From Kangiella sediminilitoris (GTDB taxonomy: Bacteria > Pseudomonadota > Gammaproteobacteria > Enterobacterales > Kangiellaceae), in the NCBI RefSeq assembly GCF_001708405.1, contig NZ_CP012418.1:1516501-1580500 (forward strand): a DNA stretch of 64,000 nt, in the 5' to 3' direction. The notes below the pieces were generated by a model, which saw nothing but the letters and a program-made list of their open reading frames with translations, had not been told where the DNA came from and ran no database searches. Positions 27,939 to 37,209 of this stretch are shown in pieces. The position numbers were made by a program, and so were the translations under genes. Numbering within the stretch: position 1 is the stretch's first letter; each line of letters starts with the position of its first letter.

Positions 27939-28149
27939 TCGTCTTGCAAAGCTTGAAAACAATAATTCATGCTTTTGCAACCCATTTGTGGGTAGCCTTG
28001 TTTAAATTAGCAAAAATATTGCAAATAAGTTTCATTAAACCTCGCCAGCCCAAAAGTTTTTTGGCATAATTACGTGCAATTTTCAAATAGCTAAATGTTA
28101 TTAAAACAATTGCACTACAAAGCCCTGCTTTGTCCACGAGGAGAACCTA

Positions 28150-29751
28150 ATGTCCCGCGATGTAGACCTGAGCCAATATGGCATCCATTCAGTCCACGAA
28201 ATCGTTTACAACCCGTCTTACGAAACTCTATTTGAAGAAGAAACAAAAGAAGACATTACTGGCTATGAACGCGGCGTTGTCACTAAATCTGGCGCTGTAG
28301 CCGTTGATACAGGGATTTTTACTGGCCGCTCTCCAAAAGATAAATACATAGTTGAAGACGATGTTACTAGAGATACTGTCTGGTGGTCTAAAAATGGTGT
28401 TAATGATAACAAGCCCATCTCTCCGGCAGTATGGGAAGACTTAAAGTCTACAGTAACCGAACAGTTGTCAGGTAGCCGTCTGTTTGTTGTTGATACTTTT
28501 TGTGGAGCCAACGAAGATACTCGTCTAAAAGTTCGATTTATTACGCAGGTAGCCTGGCAGGCGCATTTTGTTAAAAACATGTTCATCCGCCCTACTGAGC
28601 AGGAACTGCAAGATTTCAAGCCTGACTTCGTCGTAATGAATGGCTCTAAAGCAGTCAATGATAAGTGGCAGGAGCATGGTTTAAACTCTGAAAACTTTGT
28701 TGCATTTAACCTGACTGAAAAGATTCAGCTAATCGGTGGTACCTGGTACGGCGGTGAAATGAAAAAAGGTATGTTCTCTATGATGAACTACCTTCTGCCT
28801 CTTAAAGGTATCGCATCAATGCATTGTTCCGCTAATGTTGGTGAAGAAGGTGATGTTGCCATTTTCTTCGGACTATCTGGAACTGGTAAAACAACTTTAT
28901 CAACCGATCCTAAACGTGCATTGATTGGTGATGATGAGCATGGCTGGGACGATAATGGAGTATTTAATTTCGAAGGTGGTTGTTACGCGAAAACGATCAA
29001 CCTGTCGGAAGAGAATGAACCTGACATATATCGTGCAATTCGCCGTGATGCACTACTAGAAAATGTTGTGGTTGATAAAAAAGGCAACATCGACTACGAA
29101 GATAATTCGAAAACTGAAAACACTCGTGTGTCCTATCCAATTTATCATATTGATAACATTGTTAAACCTGTATCAAAAGCAGGTCATGCAGGCAAGGTGA
29201 TTTTCCTAAGTGCAGACGCGTTTGGTGTACTCCCACCTGTTGCAAAGTTAACCCCTGAGCAAACTCAGTATTACTTCCTCTCAGGCTTCACAGCTAAGCT
29301 GGCTGGTACTGAGCGAGGTGTTACTGAACCAACACCGACCTTCTCGTCCTGTTTCGGAGAAGCATTCCTAAGCTTACACCCGACACAGTATGCGGAAGTT
29401 CTTGAAAAGCGTATTCAAGACGCTGGTGCTGAGGTTTATTTGGTTAATACTGGTTGGAACGGCTCTGGTAAACGTATTTCTATTAAAGACACCCGTGGAA
29501 TTATCGATGCCATTATGGATGGCTCAATTGATGAAGCGGACTTCCAGACCCTACCCTATTTCAACTTAGCTATTCCTACAAATTTAAAAGGTGTGGACAG
29601 CAATATTCTTGATCCGCGTGATACCTATAAGGATGCTGAAGAGTGGGAGGTTAAAGCCAAGAAGCTAGCGGGTATGTTTATTGATAACTTTAACCGCTTT
29701 GCTGATAACGATAAGGCAAGAGCTTTAATTTCAGCTGGCCCCAAAGTCTAA
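28150..29751 (+). CDS. pckA: Phosphoenolpyruvate carboxykinase (ATP)
   Basis: 533-residue gluconeogenic enzyme that converts oxaloacetate and ATP to phosphoenolpyruvate. Motifs include [17 protein letters not shown] (substrate site), [33 protein letters not shown], the kinase-1a P-loop [18 protein letters not shown], the metal site IGDDEHGWD and [13 protein letters not shown] strong GAGGAG ribosome-binding site precedes the ATG at 28150. It is monocistronic with its own terminator, as in E. coli. The 211 bases before it carry an imperfect TTGCAAAGC/GCTTTTGCAA hairpin near the ispB stop. Confidence 0.98.
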   Translation: MSRDVDLSQYGIHSVHEIVYNPSYETLFEEETKEDITGYERGVVTKSGAVAVDTGIFTGRSPKDKYIVEDDVTRDTVWWSKNGVNDNKPISPAVWEDLKSTVTEQLSGSRLFVVDTFCGANEDTRLKVRFITQVAWQAHFVKNMFIRPTEQELQDFKPDFVVMNGSKAVNDKWQEHGLNSENFVAFNLTEKIQLIGGTWYGGEMKKGMFSMMNYLLPLKGIASMHCSANVGEEGDVAIFFGLSGTGKTTLSTDPKRALIGDDEHGWDDNGVFNFEGGCYAKTINLSEENEPDIYRAIRRDALLENVVVDKKGNIDYEDNSKTENTRVSYPIYHIDNIVKPVSKAGHAGKVIFLSADAFGVLPPVAKLTPEQTQYYFLSGFTAKLAGTERGVTEPTPTFSSCFGEAFLSLHPTQYAEVLEKRIQDAGAEVYLVNTGWNGSGKRISIKDTRGIIDAIMDGSIDEADFQTLPYFNLAIPTNLKGVDSNILDPRDTYKDAEEWEVKAKKLAGMFIDNFNRFADNDKARALISAGPKV

Positions 29752-29762
29752 GTTTTAACAGT

Positions 29763-29792
29763 AAAAAAAGCCGCTTAAAAAAGCGGCTTTTT
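29763..29792. terminator. Bidirectional terminator after pckA
   Basis: AAAAAAAGCCGCTT/AAGCGGCTTTTTT stem with an AAAA loop between convergent pckA and the propeller-like gene. Confidence 0.93.
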
Positions 29793-29810
29793 TATTGATC
29801 GTGATACAAG

Positions 29811-30695
29811 CTAAGGTCGTTCGTAGACTATTGCCAGCTTTGACTTATCAGGGCTTATGGCAAGACGGGTAATACCCCGAACGTTTAATTCTTCTAAGTC
29901 AGCAATAACCGAAGCCTTATCTCGCTCAACCTTTAATAACCGTGAGTTTTCCCCTGCTAAAACGCTCACCTCATCAAGCCAGATATAATCCTGCACACCT
30001 TTTGGCAAGGTAATGCCTGTGTCTTCGATATGCCCCTTAGATGATAGAGTTTTAAGATGGTGCTGACCAGCCTCTTCAACGGTGAAACTTACTTTCCCAT
30101 GCCTTACTGTTTGCAAACAACGTCCAATATTCTCTGCCAAAATAGACGGCCTCTCACTTCCTCTAATATCTAGAATTTGTAATGTCATCACATCACCCAG
30201 AACGAATACAGCAGCCTGATTTTCATTCAGCCAGGCATGATAACCTATTGGTTCAATATCCTTGCGCCAAACTTCTTGTTCAGCATTTAAAAGATTAACC
30301 TTGCGCAGATGTTGCTGACCTTGAGGGTTAACACCGATGATTGAAACTGAGTCACTATCATATGGTGTGGCTGAGTATTCACTATGCTCATCTGTTTGTG
30401 TGATATTAATAGCCGCGTTATCTTGAAGTGAATAACGGTAAATGTCGGTTTGCTGCTGCTCTTTCCCTTCTACTCCCTGCATACGGGTAAAAAAGATTGA
30501 ATCGCTATCCAAAGTAAACTTTGGTTGGTTATCATAACCGTCACGCTGAGTAATATGAACCGGCTCCAACTCTATCTCAAAGTGCCCATCCTTCTCTGAG
30601 AGTGGCAGCAGCATAATATCCGTTCCTTCTGCGCAGACGGTGTTAGCCAAAAGGAGTGTCAGCGCCGTTGTCAGTGACTTTTGTTTCAGACCCAT
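29811..30695 (-). CDS. Exported WD40/TolB-like propeller protein, unknown function
   Basis: 294 residues with a probable signal peptide (MGLKQKSLTTALTLLLANTVCAEG). Repeating segments such as GYDNQPKFTLDSDSIFFTRMQG, TDEHSEYSATPYDSDSVSIIGVNPQGQQHLRKVNL and RGITRLAISPDKSKLAIVYERP are PD40/TolB-type beta-propeller blades. It starts one base after the stop of the cyclase gene, so the two are one operon and probably functionally linked. The predicted periplasmic location contrasts with the soluble cyclase, so direct contact is uncertain. I do not recognise a named family. Confidence 0.78.
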   Translation of the reverse strand: MGLKQKSLTTALTLLLANTVCAEGTDIMLLPLSEKDGHFEIELEPVHITQRDGYDNQPKFTLDSDSIFFTRMQGVEGKEQQQTDIYRYSLQDNAAINITQTDEHSEYSATPYDSDSVSIIGVNPQGQQHLRKVNLLNAEQEVWRKDIEPIGYHAWLNENQAAVFVLGDVMTLQILDIRGSERPSILAENIGRCLQTVRHGKVSFTVEEAGQHHLKTLSSKGHIEDTGITLPKGVQDYIWLDEVSVLAGENSRLLKVERDKASVIADLEELNVRGITRLAISPDKSKLAIVYERP

Positions 30696-30696
30696 T

Positions 30697-32424
30697 CTAA
30701 TCCTCAGCCTCTAATTTTGAACTGTAGCAAACCACGGTATCACCGGCCTGTTTATCACCGACCGCTTTTTTAAGGGCTAATCGATGCTCTTCAAATTTAA
30801 ATGGTGCATCAGTTTGAATTGCATAATGTCTTACGTTCTCTGAAACCAGAACCTGCCCTGGATCTGCCATTGACTCAAGTCGCGCTGCAAAATTAATAGC
30901 ATCACCCTCAATATCCAGTTGCTCGGTTATTTCGTTATGGGTGATTTTCACTTCACCAATATCCAAACCGATTCGAAGTGAAAAGCCAGCTCCTGCCAGA
31001 ACCCTTTGCATCATTGCAGCGCACTGTAATGAGTGTTCGACGGACTGAAAAGTTGCTCTTAAGGAATCCCCTTCCATATTAGGATAACTGGCATGCCATT
31101 TTTTAAGAACAGGTTTCAGTAGCCCTCTGAATAATGACAGCTTATCGGTACGTTCTTCTTCGTTCCAATTGGAAAAACCTTTTAAGTCAGTAAATAGAAC
31201 CGCCAAACGACGTGTTTTAGCGTCACTATCGATTTCTGATAACTCAAGAAGCTTGGGCCAGTACTTATCTTTAATTGCCTGTAGGGATTCGCGTATTTCG
31301 AATTGAAGCTTGCGCTCAGATTGAAGGCTGATCTGAATTGATTGTAATTTATCTGCTTCCTGTTGCAGACTGCTCTCTAAAACCGAAGGGTTTAAGCCGC
31401 CGGTATCCTCAACTACCAAGACTGCACGAGTATCACCTGGTTCATTGCGAATATCACGGATACGTAACTTACACCCCCAATAGCTGGCTTCTAGATGTTC
31501 AATAAAGAACGGTAAAGTTGCTAAATCCTGGTAAGATAACATCCGCTGATAGCGTAAGGTAAAAGTAACCTTGTCCGAAAATAGTTTCTCAAACTGGTGA
31601 GGAGAGTAATGGGTAAAATCACGACCTCTTTGATCCCAGCTGGCGTGTGAGCATTCAATATTACGGATTGACCAGCCTTTTGTTTGTACTTGCCACAATT
31701 TAGTAGAACTCAGTTTTGCCCCATCCAAATTTGCTTTACACAAGTTCGCACTTCTTAAATCAGCACCCTGAAGGTTTACTTTAGATAAGTTAAAGCCAGA
31801 CAAATTTTGTGAAGTCAGGTTAACGTTACTGAGATTAGCGCTCTTGAGTAAGACCCCTTCGATATTACAGTTTGATAGGTCCACATCTGACATGTTTGCA
31901 CCGGTCAGATTAGTATCTCTTAAATTCACACGCTCCATCTTTGCGCCAATTAATTGTGCTCCCTGCATATCCAGACCTTCAAGATTCTGTCCACGTAAAT
32001 CTGCACCACTGAGATTAGCTTCTCGCAGGTCTTGACCACGAAGATCATGGTCACGCAGGTCAACGTTAGATAAGTCTGTTTGATAACAGATTGCCGTTAG
32101 TAAATTGGCGTGCAGTAAGTTGGCATGACTCAAATTCGCTTTTTTCAGGTTAGCAGCAATGAGTTTCGCATTCGATAGATTACAGTAGCAAAGGTTTGCA
32201 TCAGTTAAATTGCTGGCTATAAGGACTGCATTTTTTAAGTCAGCATAAGCAATGTTTGTGCCGACAAAGCTGGCTTCAGATAAATCGCAATCGGATAAAT
32301 CCATCCCTCGTAAATCCAGGCCATCAAAAACAACCTTCTCTTTCGGGTTTTCCTTACGCCACTGATTCCAAGCGTCCGCCCCTTGCACTAATATATTATA
32401 GAGTTCATTATTCGCATCACTCAT
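30697..32424 (-). CDS. Pentapeptide-repeat protein with class III adenylate/guanylate cyclase domain
   Basis: 575-residue multidomain protein. Residues about 32-240 are pentapeptide repeats of the A(N/D)LxX type (DLRGMDLSDCDLSEASFVGTN, LREANLSGADLRGQNLEG), which fold into a right-handed beta-helix. A linker with a predicted coiled coil (about 340-395) leads to a class III cyclase domain (about 400-565). RRLAVLFTDLKGFS holds the first metal Asp, NMEGDSLRATF the second, and LDIEGDAINFAARLES the substrate Asp and the Asn/Arg pair. The lysine expected before GD is Asn. No membrane segment is seen. Upstream of the propeller protein. Cyclic nucleotide signalling is likely but the nucleotide is uncertain. 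Confidence 0.87.
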   Translation of the reverse strand: MSDANNELYNILVQGADAWNQWRKENPKEKVVFDGLDLRGMDLSDCDLSEASFVGTNIAYADLKNAVLIASNLTDANLCYCNLSNAKLIAANLKKANLSHANLLHANLLTAICYQTDLSNVDLRDHDLRGQDLREANLSGADLRGQNLEGLDMQGAQLIGAKMERVNLRDTNLTGANMSDVDLSNCNIEGVLLKSANLSNVNLTSQNLSGFNLSKVNLQGADLRSANLCKANLDGAKLSSTKLWQVQTKGWSIRNIECSHASWDQRGRDFTHYSPHQFEKLFSDKVTFTLRYQRMLSYQDLATLPFFIEHLEASYWGCKLRIRDIRNEPGDTRAVLVVEDTGGLNPSVLESSLQQEADKLQSIQISLQSERKLQFEIRESLQAIKDKYWPKLLELSEIDSDAKTRRLAVLFTDLKGFSNWNEEERTDKLSLFRGLLKPVLKKWHASYPNMEGDSLRATFQSVEHSLQCAAMMQRVLAGAGFSLRIGLDIGEVKITHNEITEQLDIEGDAINFAARLESMADPGQVLVSENVRHYAIQTDAPFKFEEHRLALKKAVGDKQAGDTVVCYSSKLEAED

Positions 32425-32564
32425 TGAGCAATATTCCTCACAGCTCCCCAGACCACTACTATTTATACCACAGATAGAACCATGAAAACAGCTTGCCTAA
32501 GCTTTTACTTGTGCTTATAAATCAAGTTTGTACAATGACTTTTTTAGACTTTGGATTAATGGTT

Positions 32565-32936
32565 ATGTCAGAGCAAATTAAGCACCCTTTTGAAGAATTC
32601 AGAGCAGAGCGTGAAGCAGGGAATGAAAAAGCGCTTGATACCGAGAGTTTATTAATTAAACGTTTCTTTGGCTTAGATAAAACAGCTTACGGCGAAGGCA
32701 AGCTTGATAGTCGTACAAAAGAACTACTGGGCCTGGTTGCCTCCATGGTTTTACGCTGTAATGACTGTATCGATTACCACCTTGAGCAATCCGTAAAACA
32801 AGGCTGGTCAAAGGAGGAACTTGATGAAGCAATGGGCGTTGCGATGCTGGTGGGGGGGTCTATTGTGATTCCACATTTACGTCATGCTAAAACAAGTCTT
32901 GAGTTTCTTTTCGAGGAAAAAGCGCAATCATCTTAA
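32565..32936 (+). CDS. AhpD-like carboxymuconolactone decarboxylase family protein
   Basis: About 123 residues. The start at 32565 (MSEQIKHPFEEFRAER) is preferred; the longest frame begins at 32493 and adds a non-family stretch. The CxxC-containing helix VLRCNDCIDYHLEQSVKQGWSKEELDEAMGVAMLVGG is the AhpD/CMD signature, with the C-x2-C-x3-H arrangement used by peroxidase partners for thiol-disulfide chemistry. Such proteins are small alpha-helical oligomers, often with peroxidase-related activity. It is a single gene between the divergent cyclase operon and the convergent hda gene. Confidence 0.86.
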   Translation: MSEQIKHPFEEFRAEREAGNEKALDTESLLIKRFFGLDKTAYGEGKLDSRTKELLGLVASMVLRCNDCIDYHLEQSVKQGWSKEELDEAMGVAMLVGGSIVIPHLRHAKTSLEFLFEEKAQSS

Positions 32937-32944
32937 GGTCTTAA

Positions 32945-33643
32945 TTACAGACCTAGAACTTGCTTAACGAATGGAATCGTTAGGCGACGTTGTGCCTGTA
33001 GTGATGCCTGATCAAGTTTCTCCAACATACCCAGAAGATACGGCAAATCTCTCTGCTGACGGGAAAATAAGTAGTTTATTACGTCTTCTGACAACTCCAA
33101 ACCTCTTTCTTCAGCTTTCTGTTGAAGTAGTAATCGTTTTGCATCATCGGGTAAAGGCTGAATGGCATGGATCAACATCGCACTCAGTCTCGATTTCAAG
33201 TCTTGCAGTACAACTTCCAGCTGCTGCGGTGCTTTATCTCCGGCAATAATTAGAATCTTATTTTGCTCTTTAAAATGATTATAAAGATTAAAAAAGGCCG
33301 TTTCCCACTCTTTATTTCCCAGACAATGCTCCAGACCATCGAGACATACTGCATCGAAGGACAAAAGACCATCTACCATTGCAGGAACAAGTTGGGGGTT
33401 ATCAAGCGGAAGATAAGCTACCAGTCGTTGTGGAAAGCATTCAGAATACTGGTGGATAAACCCCTGCAGTAAGTGCGTTCGACCGGTTCCCGCATTACCG
33501 TACAGATAGATAAATTCACTGTTTCCAGCTGCAACCGATTTGAGTAAATCAACCAGCTGACGGTTAGCTTCCTCCCCCCCAGCAATGAAGTTACTGAACG
33601 TTGCATCGGCTTTAATTTCTATGTCGAGAGGTAGTTGCTGCAT
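32945..33643 (-). CDS. hda: DnaA regulatory inactivator Hda
   Basis: 232-residue AAA+ protein homologous to the ATPase domain of DnaA. With the DNA-loaded beta clamp it triggers ATP hydrolysis by DnaA and prevents re-initiation. The N-terminal clamp-binding motif reads QQLPLDIEI, the P-loop YGNAGTGRTHLLQGF, the Walker B side VCLDGLEHCLG, and sensor 1 LIIAGDKAPQQL. Length is typical. It is downstream of the phosphatidyltransferase and DUF2066 genes, the usual gammaproteobacterial neighbourhood with purM-purN across the divergent promoter region. Confidence 0.95.
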   Translation of the reverse strand: MQQLPLDIEIKADATFSNFIAGGEEANRQLVDLLKSVAAGNSEFIYLYGNAGTGRTHLLQGFIHQYSECFPQRLVAYLPLDNPQLVPAMVDGLLSFDAVCLDGLEHCLGNKEWETAFFNLYNHFKEQNKILIIAGDKAPQQLEVVLQDLKSRLSAMLIHAIQPLPDDAKRLLLQQKAEERGLELSEDVINYLFSRQQRDLPYLLGMLEKLDQASLQAQRRLTIPFVKQVLGL

Positions 33644-33671
33644 AATACTGATGACAAAAGCTTTGATTCAA

Positions 33672-34283
33672 TTAGCCTTTCTCAGCCACTCGCTCTTTTT
33701 CTTGGCGCTCAGACTTCACATCTTCACCCTGACTGCTGGCAGCTTGCCCTCGGTAATGAGATATACCAAGCCAGATATAATGTAACCCACTGATTATGCA
33801 GGTTAAAATTACTGCAAACTCCAGTCCGTCAAGGAACATTTCTGGGAGACTGAACCAGCCTAGATGGACCAGTACCAACAGAACCAGCAGGATGAGTAAT
33901 GCTGTATTCCACTTAGAGATGAGGCTAGGTCGCATTTCATATGGGCCAACCAGATAATGGTAGCTGGTAGCTCCACCAACAATTAAAATATCTCGGCTGG
34001 TAGAAATCCAGAATAGTGTCCAGGAAATATGACCTTTCATCACTAACAACAATAAGGCGACAAATAAAAGAACTTTATCCGCCAACGGGTCAGTAATGGA
34101 GCCGAAGCGGGTTTGCCAGTTAAATCTCTTGGCAAGCAAACCATCCAAACCATCAGAAACACCCGCGATAAGAAATATTATCACTGCTGAGGTGTAGTCC
34201 TGATGCCATGTATAGTAGGCGAATGGTATAATCAGAACCACTCGCAGTAGCGTAATAATGTTTGGAAGTAAGTTTAAACCCAT
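33672..34283 (-). CDS. CDP-alcohol phosphatidyltransferase family protein
   Basis: 203-residue inner-membrane enzyme with the full CDP-alcohol motif: SDGLDGLLAKRFNWQTRFGSITDPLADK, matching D-G-x2-x-x-(A/K)-R-x8-G-x3-D-x3-D. It begins NLLPNIITLLRVVLIIPFAYY like PgsA-type phosphatidylglycerophosphate synthases, and has about five membrane segments. The exact acceptor (glycerol 3-phosphate or another alcohol) cannot be decided. The C-terminal tail is highly charged (SSQGEDVKSERQEKERVAEKG). It sits between DUF2066 and hda on the same strand and is probably cotranscribed with both. Confidence 0.88.
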   Translation of the reverse strand: MGLNLLPNIITLLRVVLIIPFAYYTWHQDYTSAVIIFLIAGVSDGLDGLLAKRFNWQTRFGSITDPLADKVLLFVALLLLVMKGHISWTLFWISTSRDILIVGGATSYHYLVGPYEMRPSLISKWNTALLILLVLLVLVHLGWFSLPEMFLDGLEFAVILTCIISGLHYIWLGISHYRGQAASSQGEDVKSERQEKERVAEKG

Positions 34284-34307
34284 GTTTTTATTTAACTTAT
34301 TTTTATA

Positions 34308-35405
34308 TTAAGGCGTTTCCCAGATAAAGTGAAAATCACCCCTTAAACTGTCAATCGGCTCGAAGCCATAATTTGACCGCTGCAGATTATTCCCTAAAGT
34401 TATTGCTTCAATCAAGTTTTGTGGAGCAGTTAGTGATTCTACTTTAAATAAGACCGTGTCACCAGCAACTTCCACTGCACTGGCCGATTTTACCATGGCC
34501 AGAGAGTTTAGATATTTCTGCAAACCTGCAAATGATTCGAAATCTCTTAGGTTTTCTACGGATATAAATATTTCCTGGGCATGTTCAGATAAAACTACCG
34601 CTAACTTAGCCGACAATGAATCTGCAACTCGATTTACGGCAGCATTAATAGCTTCGAATGAAGTTCTGCCAACGGTTGAAAAGCGCTCGCTACGCCCCTG
34701 GTAAGTAAACAGCCAGCTCCCCTGCCACTGGCTGCTATTTCTAGAGAGACTGCCAGCAACCCAGTAATCTCTTGAGTAACGTTGGCTCGCTCTTTCCAGC
34801 GGACTCTCAAAACGGCCCCATACATCAGCAACCTCTAGTGCTGACTGGTCCTCAATGTCCATTAATGGCATTGTAATTGGCAGGCCACGCTTTTCAGCTG
34901 AAATATTTAAAGCCGCATTTATGAAGGCTACTTCATCACTAGCTATTTTCCGCAAGCCACTGGTCTCATAGGCAATCCAAAAGATACCCGATGGGCGGTC
35001 TTCCCCCCAGATTGGTTTCGAAGCCTGTTTGAGCAACCTTAGAATGGATGATTTATCAAATGTGCCCTTCAATAATAAAGGTTTTTCAAAAATCATTTGT
35101 TCCGCTGCAGATAGCTTTTGGTAAGAGTAGCGTCGAAGGTACTGCTCAGCATCCTCTACAGCATCACGAACCGTCGGAGAGCGTAACACATTTCGATCAC
35201 CGCTTACGCGAATCAGAGTTTGCTCAAAGCTTTTCTTAATAGCCTGAGTTCTCAGCGCAGAAGACTGGCTGTCCACCGGCCAGGTCGCACTATATAAATC
35301 GGGCACCTGTTCCGCTTTACTGGGTTGACTGAATGCAACTGTTGCAGCAAGTACCATTAAGATCAGCTTTAAAAATTGAGCCATACCTTCAAAATCCTGA
35401 TTCAT
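34308..35405 (-). CDS. DUF2066 domain-containing exported protein
   Basis: 365 residues from ATG 35405; the second Met at 35384 gives a cleaner signal peptide (MAQFLKLILMVLAATVAFSQPSKA) and has an AGGA ribosome-binding site ten bases before it, so the true protein is probably 358 residues. The body contains the DUF2066 features ATWPVDSQSSALRTQAIKKSFEQTLIRVSGDRNVLRSPTVRDAVEDAEQYLRRYSYQ and IFWIAYETSG. The family has no known biochemical role. It is conserved next to hda and purM in gammaproteobacteria, which points to a housekeeping function in the envelope. First gene of the DUF2066-phosphatidyltransferase-hda operon. Confidence 0.87.
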   Translation of the reverse strand: MNQDFEGMAQFLKLILMVLAATVAFSQPSKAEQVPDLYSATWPVDSQSSALRTQAIKKSFEQTLIRVSGDRNVLRSPTVRDAVEDAEQYLRRYSYQKLSAAEQMIFEKPLLLKGTFDKSSILRLLKQASKPIWGEDRPSGIFWIAYETSGLRKIASDEVAFINAALNISAEKRGLPITMPLMDIEDQSALEVADVWGRFESPLERASQRYSRDYWVAGSLSRNSSQWQGSWLFTYQGRSERFSTVGRTSFEAINAAVNRVADSLSAKLAVVLSEHAQEIFISVENLRDFESFAGLQKYLNSLAMVKSASAVEVAGDTVLFKVESLTAPQNLIEAITLGNNLQRSNYGFEPIDSLRGDFHFIWETP

Positions 35406-35655
35406 ATTGTCATGAGTTTATTTTCTGCGGCGGAGAATATCGCATTTTGAGAACGAATTCTGTGCTAATTATTTGAAAAAAGTGTAAAACTCACACTGAA
35501 TAAGTGAATTGCTCGATATTTTATCGAGCTTTTCCCAATGACGCTAGACGCAAAACTAAATAATGAAATTTAATTACAGTGTGCCAGATGGCTGGTAGCC
35601 ATACATCCAGATAATTTATACTGGCCACACTCCCAAAATAGGCAAAGAAATTACC

Positions 35656-36243
35656 GTGAATCAAAAAGAACACAAGCCTGCAACGGATACTAATTACAAT
35701 ATTCTTGAAAAGTCAGAAGTATTAATCGGTGAGCACACTATCGATAATGCCATTCAAAAGATAGCTGAACAGTTAAATCAATGTTATCAGCAGAGTCAGT
35801 TCAAAGGTGAAGTCATCTCTACATTTTGCATTATGAATGGCGGACTTTACTTTTCAGGGCAGCTCCTTAGATACCTAAACTTCCCTGTAAAGTTAAGTTT
35901 CTTACATGCTAGTCGCTACGGGGATAATACCCATGGCCAAAAACTAACTTGGACAGTTAAGCCAAAGGCTTCCGATATCGAACAGCAACACATTCTATTA
36001 CTGGATGATATTTTTGATGAGGGGCTTACACTTGAGGCTATAGCAAAAGAATGTCAACAATTAGGTGCAAAATCAGTTTGCTCTACGGTTCTAGTCAATA
36101 AACAGCATGATCGCAAACCTAAAAGCGGTTTCAAACCAACATTCTCAGGGCTTGAGGTGGAAGATAGGTATATTTTTGGATGCGGAATGGACTACAAAGG
36201 CTTATGGAGAAACCTCCCTTCAATCTACGCTTTAAAAGCATAA
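35656..36243 (+). CDS. Hypoxanthine-guanine phosphoribosyltransferase
   Basis: 195-residue type I phosphoribosyltransferase that salvages purine bases with PRPP. The PRPP-binding motif is ILLLDDIFDEGLTLEAI; the base-site end is IFGCGMDYKGLWRNLPSIYAL, typical of hypoxanthine/guanine enzymes, and FCIMNGGLYFSGQLLRYL is the N-terminal loop. The start is GTG at 35656 (MNQKEHKPATDTNYN). The upstream purine-rich sequence CAAAGAAA is a weak ribosome-binding site. Its neighbours (OmpA-like lipoprotein, purM) are not obviously cotranscribed. Specificity for hypoxanthine versus guanine is not readable. Confidence 0.9.
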   Translation: MNQKEHKPATDTNYNILEKSEVLIGEHTIDNAIQKIAEQLNQCYQQSQFKGEVISTFCIMNGGLYFSGQLLRYLNFPVKLSFLHASRYGDNTHGQKLTWTVKPKASDIEQQHILLLDDIFDEGLTLEAIAKECQQLGAKSVCSTVLVNKQHDRKPKSGFKPTFSGLEVEDRYIFGCGMDYKGLWRNLPSIYALKA

Positions 36244-36315
36244 CACTTTGAAATTCTGCAAATTCATTTGAATTTTGAGGTTTCTATCACATTAAACTTG
36301 TACAATCTAAGAAAT

Positions 36316-36342
36316 CCTTAATATCACTTGGTAGTATTAAGG
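36316..36342. repeat. Perfect inverted repeat upstream of the OmpA-like lipoprotein gene
   Basis: CCTTAATA/TATTAAGG, 8-bp arms with an 11-base spacer, 72 bases before the ATG of the lipoprotein gene and 73 after the phosphoribosyltransferase stop. No U tract follows, so it may be an operator rather than a terminator. Confidence 0.4.
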
Positions 36343-36413
36343 TAATTCAGTTTTTATTCACTTAGACTGTATATACTGACATTACATTTTGGGGAAACAC
36401 GAGGACATCAATA

Positions 36414-37079
36414 ATGAAGCAGTTTACCTCTATTAAGAAAACTTTAACCGTAGCTACTCTAGCAGCATTGGTAGCATCAGGTTGTACCGTACTGGATCCA
36501 TATACTGGTGAAGAAAAAACCAGTAACGCAGTTAAATATGGTGCTGGTGCAGCTGTAGTGTGCGGTTTGATTGGCGCAACAAAAAATAGTAAATACGCAC
36601 GAAATGCAGCACTTGGCTGTGGTGCAATCGGAGCCGGTGTTGGCGCCTATATGGATCATCAGGAAGCAGAGCTACGTGAAGAGCTTGCTGGTACCGGTGT
36701 TGGCGTTAAGCGAAATGGCGATAAAATTCAGTTAATTATGCCTGGTGACATTACTTTTGAAACGGATCGTCACGACGTAAACGCAGACTTTTATCCAGTC
36801 CTAAACTCTGTTGCAAAGGTGCTATACAAGTACGTAGACACAGATCTTGAGGTGGCCGGCTTTACTGATTCGGTTGGTTCTGATGCTTACAATCAGGAGC
36901 TTTCTGAAAAGCGCGCCTCAAGCGTAGCAAGCTACCTACGTCAACGTGACATTCAGGCTGGCCGTCTACATGTGAAAGGTTTTGGTGAGCGCTATCCAAT
37001 CGCTCCTAACGAAACAGCTCAGGGCCGTGCTCAAAACCGTCGCGTTGAGTTAACCATTATTCCTCAGGAGCCAAGCTAA
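36414..37079 (+). CDS. OmpA-family lipoprotein
   Basis: 221-residue outer-membrane lipoprotein of the YiaD/OmpA type. The signal peptide ends in a lipobox (LVASGC, Cys about residue 24). A glycine-rich segment (KYGAGAAVVCGLIGATKN...LGCGAIGAGVGAYMDHQ) resembles a glycine zipper. The C-terminal OmpA domain contains ITFETDRHDVNADFYPVLNSVAKVL and the peptidoglycan-binding motif VAGFTDSVGSDAYNQELSEKRASSVASYLRQRDI, with ENPIA-like and GRAQNRRVELTI ends. It anchors the outer membrane to peptidoglycan. A GAGGACAT ribosome-binding site precedes the ATG, and a terminator with a UUCG loop follows. Confidence 0.93.
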   Translation: MKQFTSIKKTLTVATLAALVASGCTVLDPYTGEEKTSNAVKYGAGAAVVCGLIGATKNSKYARNAALGCGAIGAGVGAYMDHQEAELREELAGTGVGVKRNGDKIQLIMPGDITFETDRHDVNADFYPVLNSVAKVLYKYVDTDLEVAGFTDSVGSDAYNQELSEKRASSVASYLRQRDIQAGRLHVKGFGERYPIAPNETAQGRAQNRRVELTIIPQEPS

Positions 37080-37105
37080 ATAGGGATACTCCTAAAGATA
37101 ATGAT

Positions 37106-37129
37106 AAAAGCGGCTTCGGCCGCTTTTTT
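37106..37129 (+). terminator. Terminator with UUCG tetraloop
   Basis: AAAAGCGGC-TTCG-GCCGCTTTT stem followed by T residues, 26 bases after the lipoprotein stop. Confidence 0.93.
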
Positions 37130-37209
37130 ATTGCTTGCTGCTTTCTATCATGGCTCGCTTCTAGTAAAATTGCCCCTTTAGATTAAAGCCACTAGTTTTA
37201 GGATTTTCA

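Noticed and set aside
27944-28000. TTGCAAAGC/GCTTTTGCAA hairpin after ispB as a terminator
   Set aside because: Stem has a bulge and a large loop and is not followed by a T run; not convincing.
28263-28658. 131-residue minus-strand frame
   Set aside because: Lies within pckA, which is complete and conserved; no start signal or recognisable motifs.
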